Below are positions 11,181 through 21,611 of a DNA stretch of 64,000 nucleotides, in pieces; the first letter of the stretch is position 1, and each line of letters opens with the position of its first letter. Under the pieces are notes generated by a model. It searched no databases. It was not told the origin of the DNA and was given only the letters and a program-made list of their open reading frames with translations. The DNA lies in contig CALZFC010000349.1 of NCBI GenBank assembly GCA_945643635.1, positions 2,124,501 to 2,188,500 of the forward strand, written 5' to 3'. The position numbers and the translations under genes were made by a program. The DNA comes from Allodiplogaster sudhausi. Lineage: Eukaryota; Nematoda; Chromadorea; Rhabditida; Diplogasteridae.

Positions 11181-11744
11181 TTTTACTTGCTCTAGTCTCA
11201 AATTATAATTATCATTTAAAGGATAATTTTTCACTATCTCCCCAGCTGTTCTCACTCCCCCCCCCCGTCCCCCGCTGTTCTCAATCCCCCCCTGTGCTCA
11301 CTTTCCACGCGGTTCTCACACTATCCCCGTTATGCTCATCTCATGCCGTGACCTCTCTTCGCCCCTCTCGGTCAAAGTAAGTCAATTTCTGTGGCCAGCC
11401 GTTCCCCCTGTGCCAGGTGGTCGAATCCATTTATTCTCTTCCGTGGCACTTGAAAAGGTTTTCCTGCTCCGCTCTGAAGCTCTTTCGCTTCACAAAAAAG
11501 GATAATTTTTTCACAGTTTCCTCTCTCCAAACTTGCGCATCTCTCGAGGAAAGAAGGGAGAAAGTAGCAGATGTTGGCTTGTTGAACTGTTTGGCTCTCT
11601 CTCATTTTTCTGACAGGTGACCTCTTCCCTTGCAGTATATATGAGCGATATCATCACTGTAGCTTTCTCTATCCTCGCTCCTTTTCTCGCACCTTTCGTT
11701 ATACACGCTATCTTTCTCTCGCTCTCATCTTCCATCTCTCTCGA
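11181..11744. other. C-rich and CT-rich spacer beside the gypsy relic
   Basis: Poly-C runs near 11,255-11,290, repeated GCTGTTCTCA-like words (11,245-11,330), then CT-rich sequence to 11,740. The gypsy 3' LTR would be expected here (minus orientation), but no match to sequence beyond 14,103 was found by eye. Confidence 0.4.
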
Positions 11745-12240
11745 CCGACAATGCGAATCTCGTCAACTTGCAAGCCTTCTCTGAGAATCTGAGCAGGAAT
11801 TTCCGGTTAAATGATGCCTTGCCGAGGAAGCGTGTCAATTCCTTGGCATCGGTCGGTGCCCTCAATTCAACGATCTTCTGTATCTTCGTGGCGTCCATTT
11901 TCACTCCTTCACGCGTCACTAAGTGTCCCAAATATTCAACTTCTTCCTGTGCTTTCAGTCTCAAACCGTGCATTTGGAATGCTTTAAATACTTTCGCCAG
12001 CATGTCTGCATGTTCTTCTTCAGTCTCGGTCGCCATAAGAACATCGTCGGTGTACACCGCCACTTTGTCTCCCAACAAGTTCTTCAGAATTCTTTCCATC
12101 AGTCTTTGGAAAGTTGCTGGCGAGGTACTCAGTCCAAAGGGCAGAACATTGAACTCGTACAGTCCTCCCATAGGCAGAAAGCGGTCTTCTCCTTCGACCC
12201 TTTTTCCATCTCAACTTGCCAATCAAGTCCAGTGCGTGTC
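11745..12240 (-). pseudogene. Ty3/gypsy reverse-transcriptase fragment
   Basis: The frame contains GGLYEFNVLPFGLSTSPATF, the fingers/palm block of gypsy reverse transcriptases, followed by a YTDD catalytic motif and the EYLGHLVTREGV block, then RAPTDAKELTRFLGKASF. RNase H and integrase are missing: the match ends at about 11,745 in CT-rich DNA. One frame change near 12,171-12,180 separates the upstream VEMEKGSKEKTAFC block from the rest. The fragment is fused upstream directly to gag, so protease and the N-terminus of the reverse transcriptase are deleted. Confidence 0.9.
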
Positions 12241-13318
12241 TTCATTTTTCTTCGTGGCATCGTATTCTATCATAGTTTCGTCTCCTCGCAATTTCTCGTT
12301 CATCTTTTGCTTCATCGAGCCGTACCCCACGACTTTGTTTGCGAATGAGTCAAAGATGGCTCGTGCTTCTCCTTCTATGTGTCTCTTCAGAAGACCGCAC
12401 ATCCTCTTGTCATCTGAGACTGAAATGTACTTCATTTTCAGACTCTCCAGGAATTCTTCGAATTTCCCTAGTCCGCTGTCTCCTTTGTAACGTCCCACTG
12501 GTGGCATCGCCATCGAGATCATGGCATTCGCATTTCTATCCTCTGCCGACAACGCCTCCGATCCAACCACCAAACTGTCACAAGGAGAACCGCCTCGATT
12601 CGCGTTCTCGTGCCACTGGTCATGATACTGCCAGTTCTCCTGGGATCTCTGCAGCGACTGGTTCAGCCATCGGTTCGGCTCTTCGATGGGTCTCCTCTGG
12701 TAGTCTCTTTGACTCCATCTCCCGTCTGTATGTCTTTCAGCTCTTCGATTCGCTTCCTGCAAGGATTCTCTGATCGCCAGCTCTGTCTCCATCCGCTCGA
12801 CTTTTCCTCTGAGTTCTCTCATTTCTTGCAAAATGAGATGTTCGATTCCATTTGTTACATTTTGTCCATTCTGAGAGGCAGCAATGGAATTCTCCTTTCA
12901 ACTTCCCTCGGCTGTCACTTCTCCGTTTGCTTCTTGGTTTGAGGTGCTCACGGCCGTCATCTTCCGCTCTCATCAATCGTTCTACTTATACGCATGCTTC
13001 GCTTCCTTCTCATGGTCTTCCATCATCTCCAAAGCTTTGTCACACAGATCCTGCTTTGATTCTTTAGATGTCCGCCGCAGTTTAGATGCAGCAGTGAAGA
13101 CTCTGACAATTTCTGACAGTGAGAACTCTGACAATTTCTAGTCCACTTGGATCTCTCCATCCAACCGTACGAGTTCTTCCTTGTTCTTATTCACTCGATT
13201 TCTGGCCTCGGCCACTGCCTTGTCAATCTGCATATTGTTCTTGCGTCTATCTTCATTCTTCTGCCGCTTCTTCACACGCCTTCTGCCCAATAGTGAATCG
13301 CTTCCACTTCCCGACATT
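12223..13318 (-). pseudogene. Ty3/gypsy gag relic
   Basis: The start is an ATG at 13,318 (MSGSGSDSLLGRR), followed by a basic, Lys/Glu-rich segment that hits a stop near 13,140. A GAACTCTGACAATTTCTGACA-type 19-23-bp tandem duplication sits at 13,095-13,145 at the break. The frame resumes downstream as a coiled-coil-like stretch (MQEMRELRGKVERMETELA) and a gag capsid-like block (GRYKGDSGLGKFEEFLESLK ... EGEARAIFDSF), ending at 12,223 in the fused reverse-transcriptase remnant. No zinc knuckle is left. Identification rests on this layout and the adjoining reverse transcriptase. Confidence 0.8.
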
Positions 13319-14102
13319 TTTTTTGCTCGACTCTGTGACTTCGATTATAATTCTTCTTTGAGTACAGTTGTTTTTCAATTCTGCACGTCGTCTTACTTGC
13401 ACTTGAACACTTCGAAGATAATTCTTATTAAAGGCCGGTCGACTTTAAATTCTGCATTTATATTCTCTTCTGGCCGGTTACTTCAAACTTAAGTCGTCGT
13501 CCAGTTCGGTCGATTTTCAAATCCGCACATAAGCTCCCTGGCGATCGATCACTTCGCTTTAAATTCTTCTTCAAATCCGGTCAGTTTTCAAGTCAGATCT
13601 TCGTCGTGCCCTCAGGCAATTAAATCAGAGCCCTCAGGCAAATTCAGTTCAAGCCCTCTTGCAATTCAATCCAAGCCAGCAGGCTATCACTTTTCTCGTC
13701 TTCGAAGATTACCAGAATCCCTTTGGCTTTTGCTTCGAAGAATATTAGAAGCTCGTAGTTCTCTCTTCGAAGATTACTTGGCGTTCATTAGTTTTAGCTT
13801 CGAAGATTATATGAAGCGCGTTTTTTTTTTTTTTTCACCGATCACCTTAAAAGACAAAGGAAAAAAAATCGATGGGCTCAAGGCCTCTTTTAACAGTGTG
13901 AAAAAAAGGCGAATTAAGGATGTAAACAGCACAGAAATAACAAAGACTCACAGCACCGCGTCGCTCGAGCGTTCTTCTCTCCTTCAGCAAAACCATTTCT
14001 TCTCTTCTTCAGCAACACAATTTCTTCTCTTCTTCGGCGAAGTGAGTTCTTCACTTCTTCAGCAAGATATCACGGCGAATTCGGCTGGTTCGGCCCCCAT
14101 GT
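13319..14102 (-). mobile_element. gypsy 5' leader with GAAG repeats and probable PBS
   Basis: Upstream of gag on the minus strand. It is rich in GAAG/CTTC words, with CTTCGAAGATTA repeated three to four times at 13,700-13,810. The far end reads TTACA then TGGGGGCCGAACCAGCC at 14,102 downward, which looks like an LTR end followed by a primer-binding site. If so, the 5' LTR lies beyond 14,103, but its outer end was not found. Confidence 0.5.
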
Positions 14103-14137
14103 AACGAAGAGGTACCATCGAAAGGCACAAATATCAT

Positions 14138-14206
14138 TGGCACCGGGATTCGAACCCGGGACAACCAACTCATGAGTCGGCTGCTCTACCACTGAGCTAC
14201 ACGGCC
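14138..14206 (-). pseudogene. tRNA-like relic, CAT anticodon region
   Basis: Read on the minus strand it has a good D-arm (GCTCAGTGGTAGAGC), an arm containing CTCATGAG, and a perfect T-arm (CCGGGTTCGAATCCCGG), so both Pol III boxes are present. The ends do not pair (GGCCGTG against TGCCAAT), and the anticodon stem pairs only with a 6-base loop. A functional tRNA-Met is therefore unlikely. It is either a decayed tRNA gene or the head of a tRNA-derived SINE; a half copy is at 4,345-4,410. Confidence 0.55.
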
Positions 14207-14329
14207 ACGCGATCTTTCTTAGGACTTATGGGCTCTACTACAGACCGACTCCAGCGACCTAACAAGCAAAATTATTTCTAATAAGGAGATAATAATTCTA
14301 AATTTACACCTCTGCGGGGTCATGAAAAT

Positions 14330-14425
14330 TCCAGAAGAGAGAGCACCAAATCGAGTAGGTTAGTGGTGCCATGCGAGTCGTCCGGAAATTGTTCAACCAG
14401 GTCTGCCATTCTTAACCAGTTAAAT
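14330..14425 (-). pseudogene. LINE endonuclease fragment
   Basis: Minus-strand frame MADLVEQFPDDSHGTTNLLD continuing LVLSLLEFS and then stop. The pattern of D.S/T followed by NLLDLVLS is the C-terminal block of CR1/Jockey-type endonuclease domains. Only this block remains. It lies directly downstream of the unidentified minus-strand exon at 14,477-14,635, and the two may be unrelated. Confidence 0.5.
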
Positions 14426-14476
14426 GTAAGCAGTCGCCACTGTATTTAACTTATATCACTTACTTTGTAAGTTTAC

Positions 14477-14771
14477 CTTCACACTTTGTGTTCACTTCCG
14501 AGAGTGATGGCCGGTACTTTGTTTCAAATGTCGTCTTTCTCAACAGTGAGAAGTAGCATTTGTGTTCTCCAATGATGTCTTCGGCGTTTACTGGAAGTCG
14601 TAGAAGACTTGATAGGACATCTTCCAAACCTCTCCCTAAATTGTTCAAAATAAAATAAGAAAAAAATTGAAATAATTGCAAATGATGCTTCGCTCTTGTG
14701 ATGGCACTCATACCAGACGGTGGCACGCCCTGCGGAGTCGCATCGCGAACATTGAGATTGTTGAAGGAGGT
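14477..14771 (-). CDS. unidentified multi-exon gene, copy 1 (two exons supported)
   Basis: Exon 14,771-14,714 begins after TTCCTAG and ends CGTCTG|GTATGAG. Exon 14,635-14,477 begins after AACAATTTAG and ends TGTGAAG|GTAAAC. Phases agree (the first ends after one base of a codon), and the joined frame stays open, passing through DATPQGVPPS and then RGLEDVLSSLLRLPVNAEDI. A diverged copy of the second exon and of the intron before it lies at 5,145-5,480. An upstream open stretch at about 14,790-14,895 (KFGRHLQDKEPSAHHLEDI) may be another exon, but the phase does not fit a simple junction. No family recognised. It may be a gene fragment carried by a duplicated segment. Confidence 0.5.
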
Positions 14772-14895
14772 CTAGGAAGGGGTTTATTTTCTAAATTAAT
14801 TTAAACAAAATGCACGGCCTTGAAACTCCGATGATGTCTTCGAGATGATGAGCAGATGGTTCTTTGTCTTGGAGATGTCTGCCAAATTTGAGCTA

Positions 14896-15526
14896 TAGAA
14901 GACGAAAAGACAACTATTATTTAATTTAAGAAGAAAAATCTAAATCTTACTCTGTCAATTTGACAAGCGGTAAATAAAGCCTTCCATTCGTGAATAAGAA
15001 GGAGAAAGATTAGAAAATGTAGCATCTGAAATTGCGATATTCTATGTAAATACATAAGTAAGTTTCTCGATATAAATGAGAAAGAAATAGCAGTGGAAGA
15101 TGATACAGCATATGAGAGAATGAAATGCTGAAGCAATGACAGAACATGAGAGGTGCAAACATTCCTTCTCTTTGGGTCATTTCTTTTTTTATATTGTAGA
15201 ACGCTTCTCTCTTTTCTCGATGATTTCCATTTTCATACATGACCCCGGGATAGAAGAATACTGAGAAGAAAAGCTGCTTTCTCGGAGTTCTTTTACTTTC
15301 TAATGTAATGTTTCTAAAGTGACTAAAGCAGCAGAATAGAAAATATATTCCTTATCTTTCTTTGTTCTTCTCCCATTTCTTCTTTCCCTTTGCCTATCGC
15401 GTTTGAGGATCACGAAACAGTTACATCTGCAGCCCATACAGTTGTTTCGAACTTCCGAGAGGGAGAAGCAACCTGAGAAGAATATCAGTGAAGATGTCGT
15501 TTCTGAATGCGCGGATGTCGTTTCTG
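14896..15526. other. no gene seen; paralogous to 5.6-6.1 kb in part
   Basis: AT-rich sequence that shares scattered blocks with 5,630-6,100 (see that entry). No exon supported. Confidence 0.35.
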
Positions 15527-15685
15527 AAAGGTGGTAGAAAAGAAATCCTTTAAATATTCAGATTGATGCATGTTAGAGAGGTTAAATAGGATTTTTGAAC
15601 TAGCCGCACTGACAATGAGCTGACAGGATTAAACTAAACGTTCCCAACTCTTGGGAACGAAACGATGACCGATAAGTTGTTTATC

Positions 15686-16712
15686 CTACTTGACAAACAC
15701 TGGGCTTTCATTAAGAGTATAAAAATTAAATCTTAAACACTCAAATGAAATACAATTCGTTTCTATATTAATTTCTGTTTGAGATTGCATACTAATAAAT
15801 CTTATAGTTTTAATGCTTTCTACAATCCATATATCACAGTCAGAAGGCAGTCCAAAATCATACCGAAGGAGAGCAGGCAAGAAAGTCACCTGTTTTCTCC
15901 ACACAAATAAGGGGATGTCGCAGAACTCGACCATTTACTTTTGAGATAGTCTGAAGCCAGAAACTGGTATATGATAAACAAATTATGGCTGAAGAGGATT
16001 GCAAACTGGAGAAAGAGCGTCAAGAAACTCGAATTGTTTGGGAAATTGAAAACCATAATTTATTGCTATAAAGAGCAAGAATTAAAAAGAAAGGAAAATG
16101 GATAAACAAATAACAAGCCGTTTGTCTTTAATAGTTATTGTCCCGGTTTGGCATCCAAAACGACTCGCGTATACATAAATGGAATTCTAGAAACGGAAGC
16201 GAAGCGAAAGCGTTAAAGTTTCTGTAATAATTTTAAATTTAACTTTTAAGAGAAATTAGGAATGAAAAAGATTGGACGAATTGTGTGAACCTATTAGACC
16301 TCGGCGTGCGACAAGGGTTGATGATGGGAGAGTAGTTCTCCAGTTGGTTATTGCTCGTGCGATCTGCAAATAAAAATGACAACAGGGGAATTTAGAGAAA
16401 TGCTTACTGTGAAATAAATTGAGTAGAAAGGCATTGGGAAGTTATCTCGACCAGTTGTATGAACCAGGATACATGGTGTTTAGGCTTGACTGGGACAAAG
16501 AAGGGGAGGAGAAAAAAAATCATTGACGTGGCTCAGTCTTCATTGAAGAATCCTCCGCAAAAATTAGCCATTTTAATGACTTAATGTATAATGTATTTTT
16601 AGTGATTAACGAGAAGGGTAATAAGGCTGCTATGCGAAATCTGCGTCTTCTGAACAAAGACAAATCTCTAGCAGTGGATGAAAGAGAGGAACTCTTACTC
16701 GTTATGTTTCAG
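15686..16712. other. outer part of left arm, no gene
   Basis: AT-rich. A minus-strand frame of about 80 codons at 15,686-15,934 is present in the right arm as a shortened frame with a different end, so it is not under obvious constraint. Nothing else recognised. Confidence 0.4.
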
Positions 16713-17465
16713 TTATAAGAACGAGATCAGTGCGAGAGACAGAGAGAAGAAGGTGAAGATCAAATAGTTTTTCACAAGACTACGAGCATTGAAACGAATA
16801 CAGGAACCGCGCTCTAGCTGTTTTCCTGATTGCCATTGGGAGTGCTCATGAGCTGATCGTGCGAAGGAGACTGGGAAGTTGGCGGAGGTGGCCCTGTCTT
16901 GAGGACGCCACCGGTCTCCGCCTTCGCCCACAGCTCGTCCCGGTTGAGCACCAGGTTCCGACTTGCGGAGATGCAAGTCATTCCACCGGGCGTGCTCCTC
17001 TGCCGTCATCGACTTCCTTATGTAGATACCATTACATCTTTGGTCAGCCCGAAGGGTCGATGCACATGTCAGGAGATGGCCCCTAGTGGGCAGCAGCACC
17101 TTCACCAGCCGCGGGTGATTACCGGGCTTACCCATGCGGTAAACAGTCATGGGTTGGCACTCTGCATCCACGGCGGGAAGGAGGCTGGTCCCGGAAGATT
17201 TGTCGGCAGCAAGGCTTGGCAGAGAGATGAGATGAAGAATGCTCTGCCAGTCCGGCAATGACGAGAGAGCGCTCTTCCAAGTTCCGCTCTTGATCTGACT
17301 CAACTGCCGCGCCGCCGCCAGCAGACAGATTGGCAGGGAAGGAAGACAGAAAGAGGGGTTAGATGGAAGAGAGGAAGAGGCAGGGACAAGCCTGGACGAC
17401 ATTTCAACCATGTTAGCAAGCAAGACAATAATGCTGGACAGAGTGTGACATATGGCATTAATCAT
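16713..17465 (-). pseudogene. CR1/L2-like LINE relic: ORF1 end and start of endonuclease
   Basis: Minus-strand translation carries MTVYRMGKPGNHPRLVKVLL, the basic VYRMG.P...PRL.KV.LP block common in the ORF1-type region of nematode LINEs. It continues with IRKSMTAEEHARWNDL, and finally FNARSLV at the start of the endonuclease domain. Stops and frameshifts split it. This copy has no partner in the right arm; it belongs to the extra tandem unit. Confidence 0.7.
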
Positions 17466-17689
17466 ACCTGCTGGGGCGTGTCGTTGCCGATGGCCAGAGC
17501 GACGATCTTCGAGATGTTGCCGGTGGCAGCGTCGAAGGGGAGGGGGGCGGTGGGGGATGATTGGTGGATTCGTTTCCTAGCAGGGGGCATGGATTTTTTT
17601 CTAAGTCCAGAAGGCAGCGCTCTAGCCGCCGGACGTGTAAAGAGAGAATGGGTGAGTGAAGAGACAATTCAAGCATAATACCAGTCTTC

Positions 17690-18190
17690 AGACCCAGTTA
17701 AGCCCGAGCCTGTTTCTGTAGGCGCAACAGATGCGGGATTATCTGGGTCTGATGAACAGCATCTGCACAAGATAAATAGGAACGAAGATAACTATAAAAG
17801 AAACACCAATGATGTCTTACCAAAATCAATGACGTCGTACTCGTGGTACACTTATTACAAGTTTTCCGGCAGTCTACATTCGGCTGCATTCGGCTAGAAA
17901 TCTAAGCCGAATGCAGCGGTTGACAGCCCGAAAACGTGTAATATGTCATGTTTGGCCTTCTTGCCATCACATCGCAATAATATGTGCTACAAACCACTGG
18001 TCTCTTTTTACCCTGGCAGCGAGCGAAAGGAAATTTTCTCGCTTCCATTCCACGAAGAGAATGTGAAATATTCCGACAGGAAAGGAGACTTGGTAGAGGG
18101 GTCAAGCGTATGGGAAGTGACAAACAGAGCTCCACCCAACATTTTATATGGGAATCGTTGGTTCAATTCGTCTTCCAATGCAGCAGCTGC
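17690..18190 (+). repeat. tandem module, extra copy (left arm only)
   Basis: About 500 bp, nearly identical to 19,550-20,045. Includes a hairpin around CCGAATGCAG at 17,870-17,920 and the start of repeat R4 (ending GCAGCAGCTGCTCAAATT). Its presence here and absence from the right arm mark an unequal copy number of the tandem unit. Confidence 0.8.
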
Positions 18191-18420
18191 TCAAATTGGC
18201 GGAGGTGGCCCTGTCTTGAGGACGCCACCGGTCTCCGCCTTCACCCACAGCTCGTCCCGGTTGAGCACCAGCCCATGCCCGGTTCCGACTTGCGGAGATG
18301 CATGCGCAAGTCATTCCACCGGGCGTGCTCCTCTGCCATCATCGACTTACTTATGTTCGAGATGTTGCCGGTGGCAGCGTCAAGAGGGAAGGGGGCGGTG
18401 GGGGATGATTGGTAGATTCG
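18190..18420 (-). pseudogene. LINE relic fragment, second tandem unit
   Basis: Same LINE segment as 16,880-17,000 (GGCGGAGGTGGCCCTGTCTTGAGG and the SMMAEEHARWNDL-type frame on the minus strand). It is joined abruptly to the GTTGCCGGTGGCAGCGTC block otherwise found at 17,515 and 19,370. Its counterpart in the right arm is 35,640-35,870. Confidence 0.65.
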
Positions 18421-18859
18421 TTTCCTAGCAGGGGCATGGGTTTTTTTTCTAAGTCCAGAAGGCAGCGCTCTTGCCGCCGGACGTGTGAAGAGAGAGGGGG
18501 TGAGTGAAGAGACAATTCAAGCATAATACATTCTATAAACACTTCTCCTAGTAGTGGCACCGTTTTCGGAACAGTTGAGCAACGGAAACACCGGTACTTC
18601 AATTTTGGAAAATACGGTAGTATTAAATTAAATTTTATGATAAGGAAAGAAGAACTCGTACTTTGGATGCACATCGAGACATTCCTCTGTAGGCGCAATA
18701 GACGCGGGATTAACTGGGTCTGAAGAACAACATCTGCACAAGATAATTAGGAAATAAGATAACTATGAAAGAACATGCCCGGTTCCGACTTGCGGAGATG
18801 GAGGAGCTGCTTGCGCAAGTCATTCCTCCGGGAGCGCTCCTCTGCCGTCATCGACTACC
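18421..18859. other. junction sequence within the left arm
   Basis: Contains GAATTCAAGCATAATAC-like sequence shared with 17,660 and 19,520, then unique AT-rich DNA to 18,740. After 18,765 comes LINE sequence on the minus strand (MTAEERSRRNDL-type), continuing into the next entry. No gene. Confidence 0.4.
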
Positions 18860-19330
18860 TTATGTAGATACCATTACATCTTTGGTCAGCCCGAAGGGCC
18901 ATCTCCTGACTAATGCACATGTCAGAAGATGGCCCCTAGTGGGCAGCAGCAAATTCACCAGCCGCGGGTGATTACCGGGCTTACCCATGCGGTAAACAGT
19001 CATGGGTTTTAACTCTGCATCTACGGCGGAAAGGAGGCTGGTCCCGGAAGATTTGTCAGCAGCGAGCTTGGCAGAGAGATTAGATGAGGAGGGCTCTGCC
19101 AGTCCGGCAATGACGAGAGAGCGCTCTTCCAAGTTCCGCTCTTGATCTGACTCAACTGCCGCGATACCGCCGGCAGACAGATTGGCAGGGAAGGAAGACA
19201 GAAAGAGGGTGTTAGATGGAAGAGAGGAAGAGGCAGGGACAAGCTTGGACAACATTTCAACCGTGTTAGCAAGCAAGACAATAATGCTGGACAGAGTGTG
19301 CCATATGGCAGTATTCATACCTGTGTGGGC
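18860..19330 (-). pseudogene. LINE ORF1-like relic, inner copy (left arm)
   Basis: The longest intact frame of this LINE: NLEERSLVIAGLAEPSSSNL, then MTVYRMGKPGNHPRL and LLLPTRGHLLT. The RSLVI.GL.E ... VYRMG ... PRL order is the recurring ORF1 pattern. There is no endonuclease or reverse transcriptase in the same copy. Identical apart from single changes to 34,733-35,191 in the right arm. Confidence 0.75.
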
Positions 19331-19682
19331 GTGTCGTTGCCGATGGATAGAGCGACGATCTTCGAGATGTTGCCGGTGGCAGCTTCGAAGGGGAATGGGG
19401 CGGTGGGGGATGATTGGTGGATTCGTTTCCTAGCAAGGGTTGGGGGCATGGTTTTTTTTCTAATTCCAGAAGGCAGCGCTCTCCGGACGTGTGAAGATAG
19501 AATGGGTGAGTGAAGAGACAATTCAAGCATAATACCATTCTTCAGACCGAGTTAAGCCTGAGCCTGTTTCTGTAGGCGCAACAGATGCGGGATTAACTGG
19601 GTCTGATGAACAGCATCTGCACAAGATAAATAGGAACGAAGATAACTATAAAAGAAACACCAATGATGTCTTACCAAAATCA

Positions 19683-20351
19683 ATGATGTCGTACTCGTGG
19701 TACACTTATTACAAGTTTTCCGGCAGTCTACATTCGCCTGCATTCGGCTGGAAATCTAAGCCGAATGCAGGCAGCCCGAAAACGTGTAATATGTCATGTT
19801 TGGCCTTCTTGCCATCACATCGCAATAGTATGTGCTACAAACCACTGGTCTCTTTTTACCCTGGCAGCGAGCGAAAGGAAATTTTCTCGCTTCCATTCCA
19901 CGAAGTGAATGTGAAATATTCCGACAGGAAAGGAGACTTGGTAGAGGGGTCAAGCGTATGGGAAGTGACAAACAGAGCTCCACCCAACATTTTATATGGG
20001 AATCGTTGGTTCAATTCGTCTTCCAATGCAGCAGCTGCTCAAATTCATCATCGTATCGAATCTCCCAACAATGGTAGCACTATTCATAGCTCCTTTCGCT
20101 TCAAGTCACATTTCTTCTTGCATCATGCAGAGGATATTTGTTCACTGTTGAGATGGTGGCTAAATATACAATCGAACGGAATTGTCGTTGAGATAATGAG
20201 TATATTTATGCTCATTTATGGCTACTTAATGCAGAATATCTATCATCTTAAGAACAAATCTTGTGAACATTCTAAGAAAGGCCATGGTTTCAAATATCAC
20301 TTTGAAATTTACCCGCCACAACAGTATAAAATAGGTTTTCACTCAAATTAA
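19683..20351 (+). repeat. 222-codon frame spanning module and repeat R4 (left arm)
   Basis: An uninterrupted frame of 222 codons runs from the 19.55-kb module through repeat R4 (NAAAAQIHHRIESPNNGST ... AEDICSLLRWWLNIQS) into AT-rich DNA. Both arms keep it, but the arms are near-identical as DNA, so this is no evidence of selection. Diverged R4 copies at 44.7 and 62.4 kb keep the same frame in the R4 part. No domain or signal peptide is seen. It may be a relic of a transposon protein or chance. Confidence 0.4.
19980..20180 (+). repeat. dispersed repeat R4 (left arm, forward copy)
   Basis: Core landmarks are GAGCTCCACCCAACATTTTA, TCTTCCAATGCAGCAGCTGC, ATCTCCCAACAATGGTAGCA and GATGGTGGCTAAATATACAA. 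Other forward copies: 33,240-33,475, 44,660-44,895, 62,370-62,600. Reverse copies: 20,575-20,815, 33,875-34,075, 42,770-42,995, 52,920-53,135. Confidence 0.85.
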
Positions 20352-20574
20352 GCGACGAAACAAAACTCAGTCAAAATATTGCATGTTGGTGGCACGAGAA
20401 TGGACACTCTCCCAAGAGTAGAAATGTTTTTGTGAGACAGTGTCTTTGACATCCATAGAGTGACTCACTATTCTTAAGATGATAAATATGCTGCATCTTT
20501 TCTGGTTAAAAGGTTTTGGGGCTGAATAAAGTAACCCTATATGACTTCAAATATACATTCACATTATCTCAATG

Positions 20575-20815
20575 AAAATTCCTTTCGATTGTATATTCAG
20601 CCACCACCTCAACAATGAACAAATATCCTCTGCATGGTGACAAAAAAGATATCTGACTTGAAGCGAAAGCAGCGAAGAATAGTGCTACCATTGTTGGGAG
20701 ATTGGAAACGATAATGAATTTGAGCAGCTGCTGCATTGGAAGACGAGTTTAACCAAAACATTCAGCTTCCACGATTAGTATATAAAATGCAAGGTGGAGC
20801 TCTGTTTGCCAGATC
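20575..20815 (-). repeat. dispersed repeat R4 (left arm, reverse copy)
   Basis: Reverse complement of the copy at 19,980-20,180 with moderate divergence, so each arm contains an inverted R4 pair about 400 bp apart. Such a pair can itself fold into a hairpin within the arm. Confidence 0.85.
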
Positions 20816-21184
20816 CCATCCGATTAGTGAATGCCCAAAGTTGTTTGGAAATGAGGCATTATGTTAAATGATACCGATCTGATTTAAGACAGCCTCTCTC
20901 TTAGGCTTGATCTAACCTCTGCAATTATTAATTACTTCGCTGTTCAGATCAATAAATGTTCCTCCAAAATGGTCGATATGTTCGAATTGATGTTGTACAT
21001 ATATGTACGAAATTGTTCATCTCAGAAATTTTGGAGTAATCTGGACTTTTTCATAATGTTTTTTAAAGATTGTTGGGAACTAGTTATTTCAATGTTGAGT
21101 ATCGAACCCTGAGTAGAACATTCGTTAAAAAGCGATTCTTCATGTTATGTATGTGCATTCCCAATCAACGTCTCAACTGACATC
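20816..21184. other. inner left arm, no gene
   Basis: AT-rich DNA mirrored at 32,870-33,240. A further diverged copy of this stretch lies at 32,230-32,450 (GACGTTGATTGGGAATG ... GGAGGAACATT). Confidence 0.5.
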
Positions 21185-21253
21185 CTCTGTAAATGAAAAT
21201 TAGCTAACTGACAGGATTGTGGAAGGCCTGTCAGCACGCCTGTCGATTAGCCT

Positions 21254-21537
21254 TGTATCTAACTTATAAGTTAGATGATTAGATTTCTAGATTTCTACTT
21301 GAAACCGTTCTATCATAGCCATAAAGCGTGGGAATAGTAGAGCCTATTTCTTCCCACGCTGATGTTTGCCGAACACGTCTGATTACTTGGCCCGCGTACG
21401 GCGTGATTTGGCCCGATAATTACCCCTTTAAATAGACCCCGCTGTACAGTGTTCCTTTACTCTTTCCTTTTCGTATTCATTTACGTTGGAATTGGTCCGC
21501 AAGATAAATACTTACAAGAAATACTATCTTGTTGACA
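21254..21537 (+). repeat. 5' LTR
   Basis: 284 bp, begins TGTATCTAAC and ends TTGTTGACA. Contains TTTAAATAGACCCCGC (21,428-21,443), a TATA-like candidate. Followed directly by TGGCGACCATTACC, the probable primer-binding site. An internal hairpin AACTTATAAGTT lies near its start. Confidence 0.93.
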
Positions 21538-21611
21538 TGGCGACCATTACCTTTACATGAACCATATATCGCAATCATCTCTGCTCATTGGCAGTAACAT
21601 ACATCACTAAG

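Larger units (their letters stand above)
15527..21219 (+). repeat. left arm of the large inverted duplication
   Basis: The outer edge starts AAAGGTGGTAGAAAAG and the inner edge ends ACTGACAGGATTG. The arm is the reverse complement of 32,830-37,057. From about 18,190 inward, coordinates obey left + right = about 54,050 with only scattered mismatches and a few indels. Outside that the sum falls to about 52,750 and then 52,584, because 1.3 kb (about 16,880-18,190) is present only here. That extra piece is a tandem copy of LINE sequence plus the 17,690-18,190 module. Contents are LINE relics and dispersed-repeat R4 copies. Confidence 0.95.

Noticed and set aside
14138..14206. functional tRNA-Met
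   Set aside because: Acceptor strands do not pair and the anticodon stem needs a 6-base loop.
16713..17465. a 250-residue host protein on the minus strand
   Set aside because: It is a frame-shifted composite of LINE ORF1 and endonuclease pieces, recognisable in other frames and in neighbouring copies.
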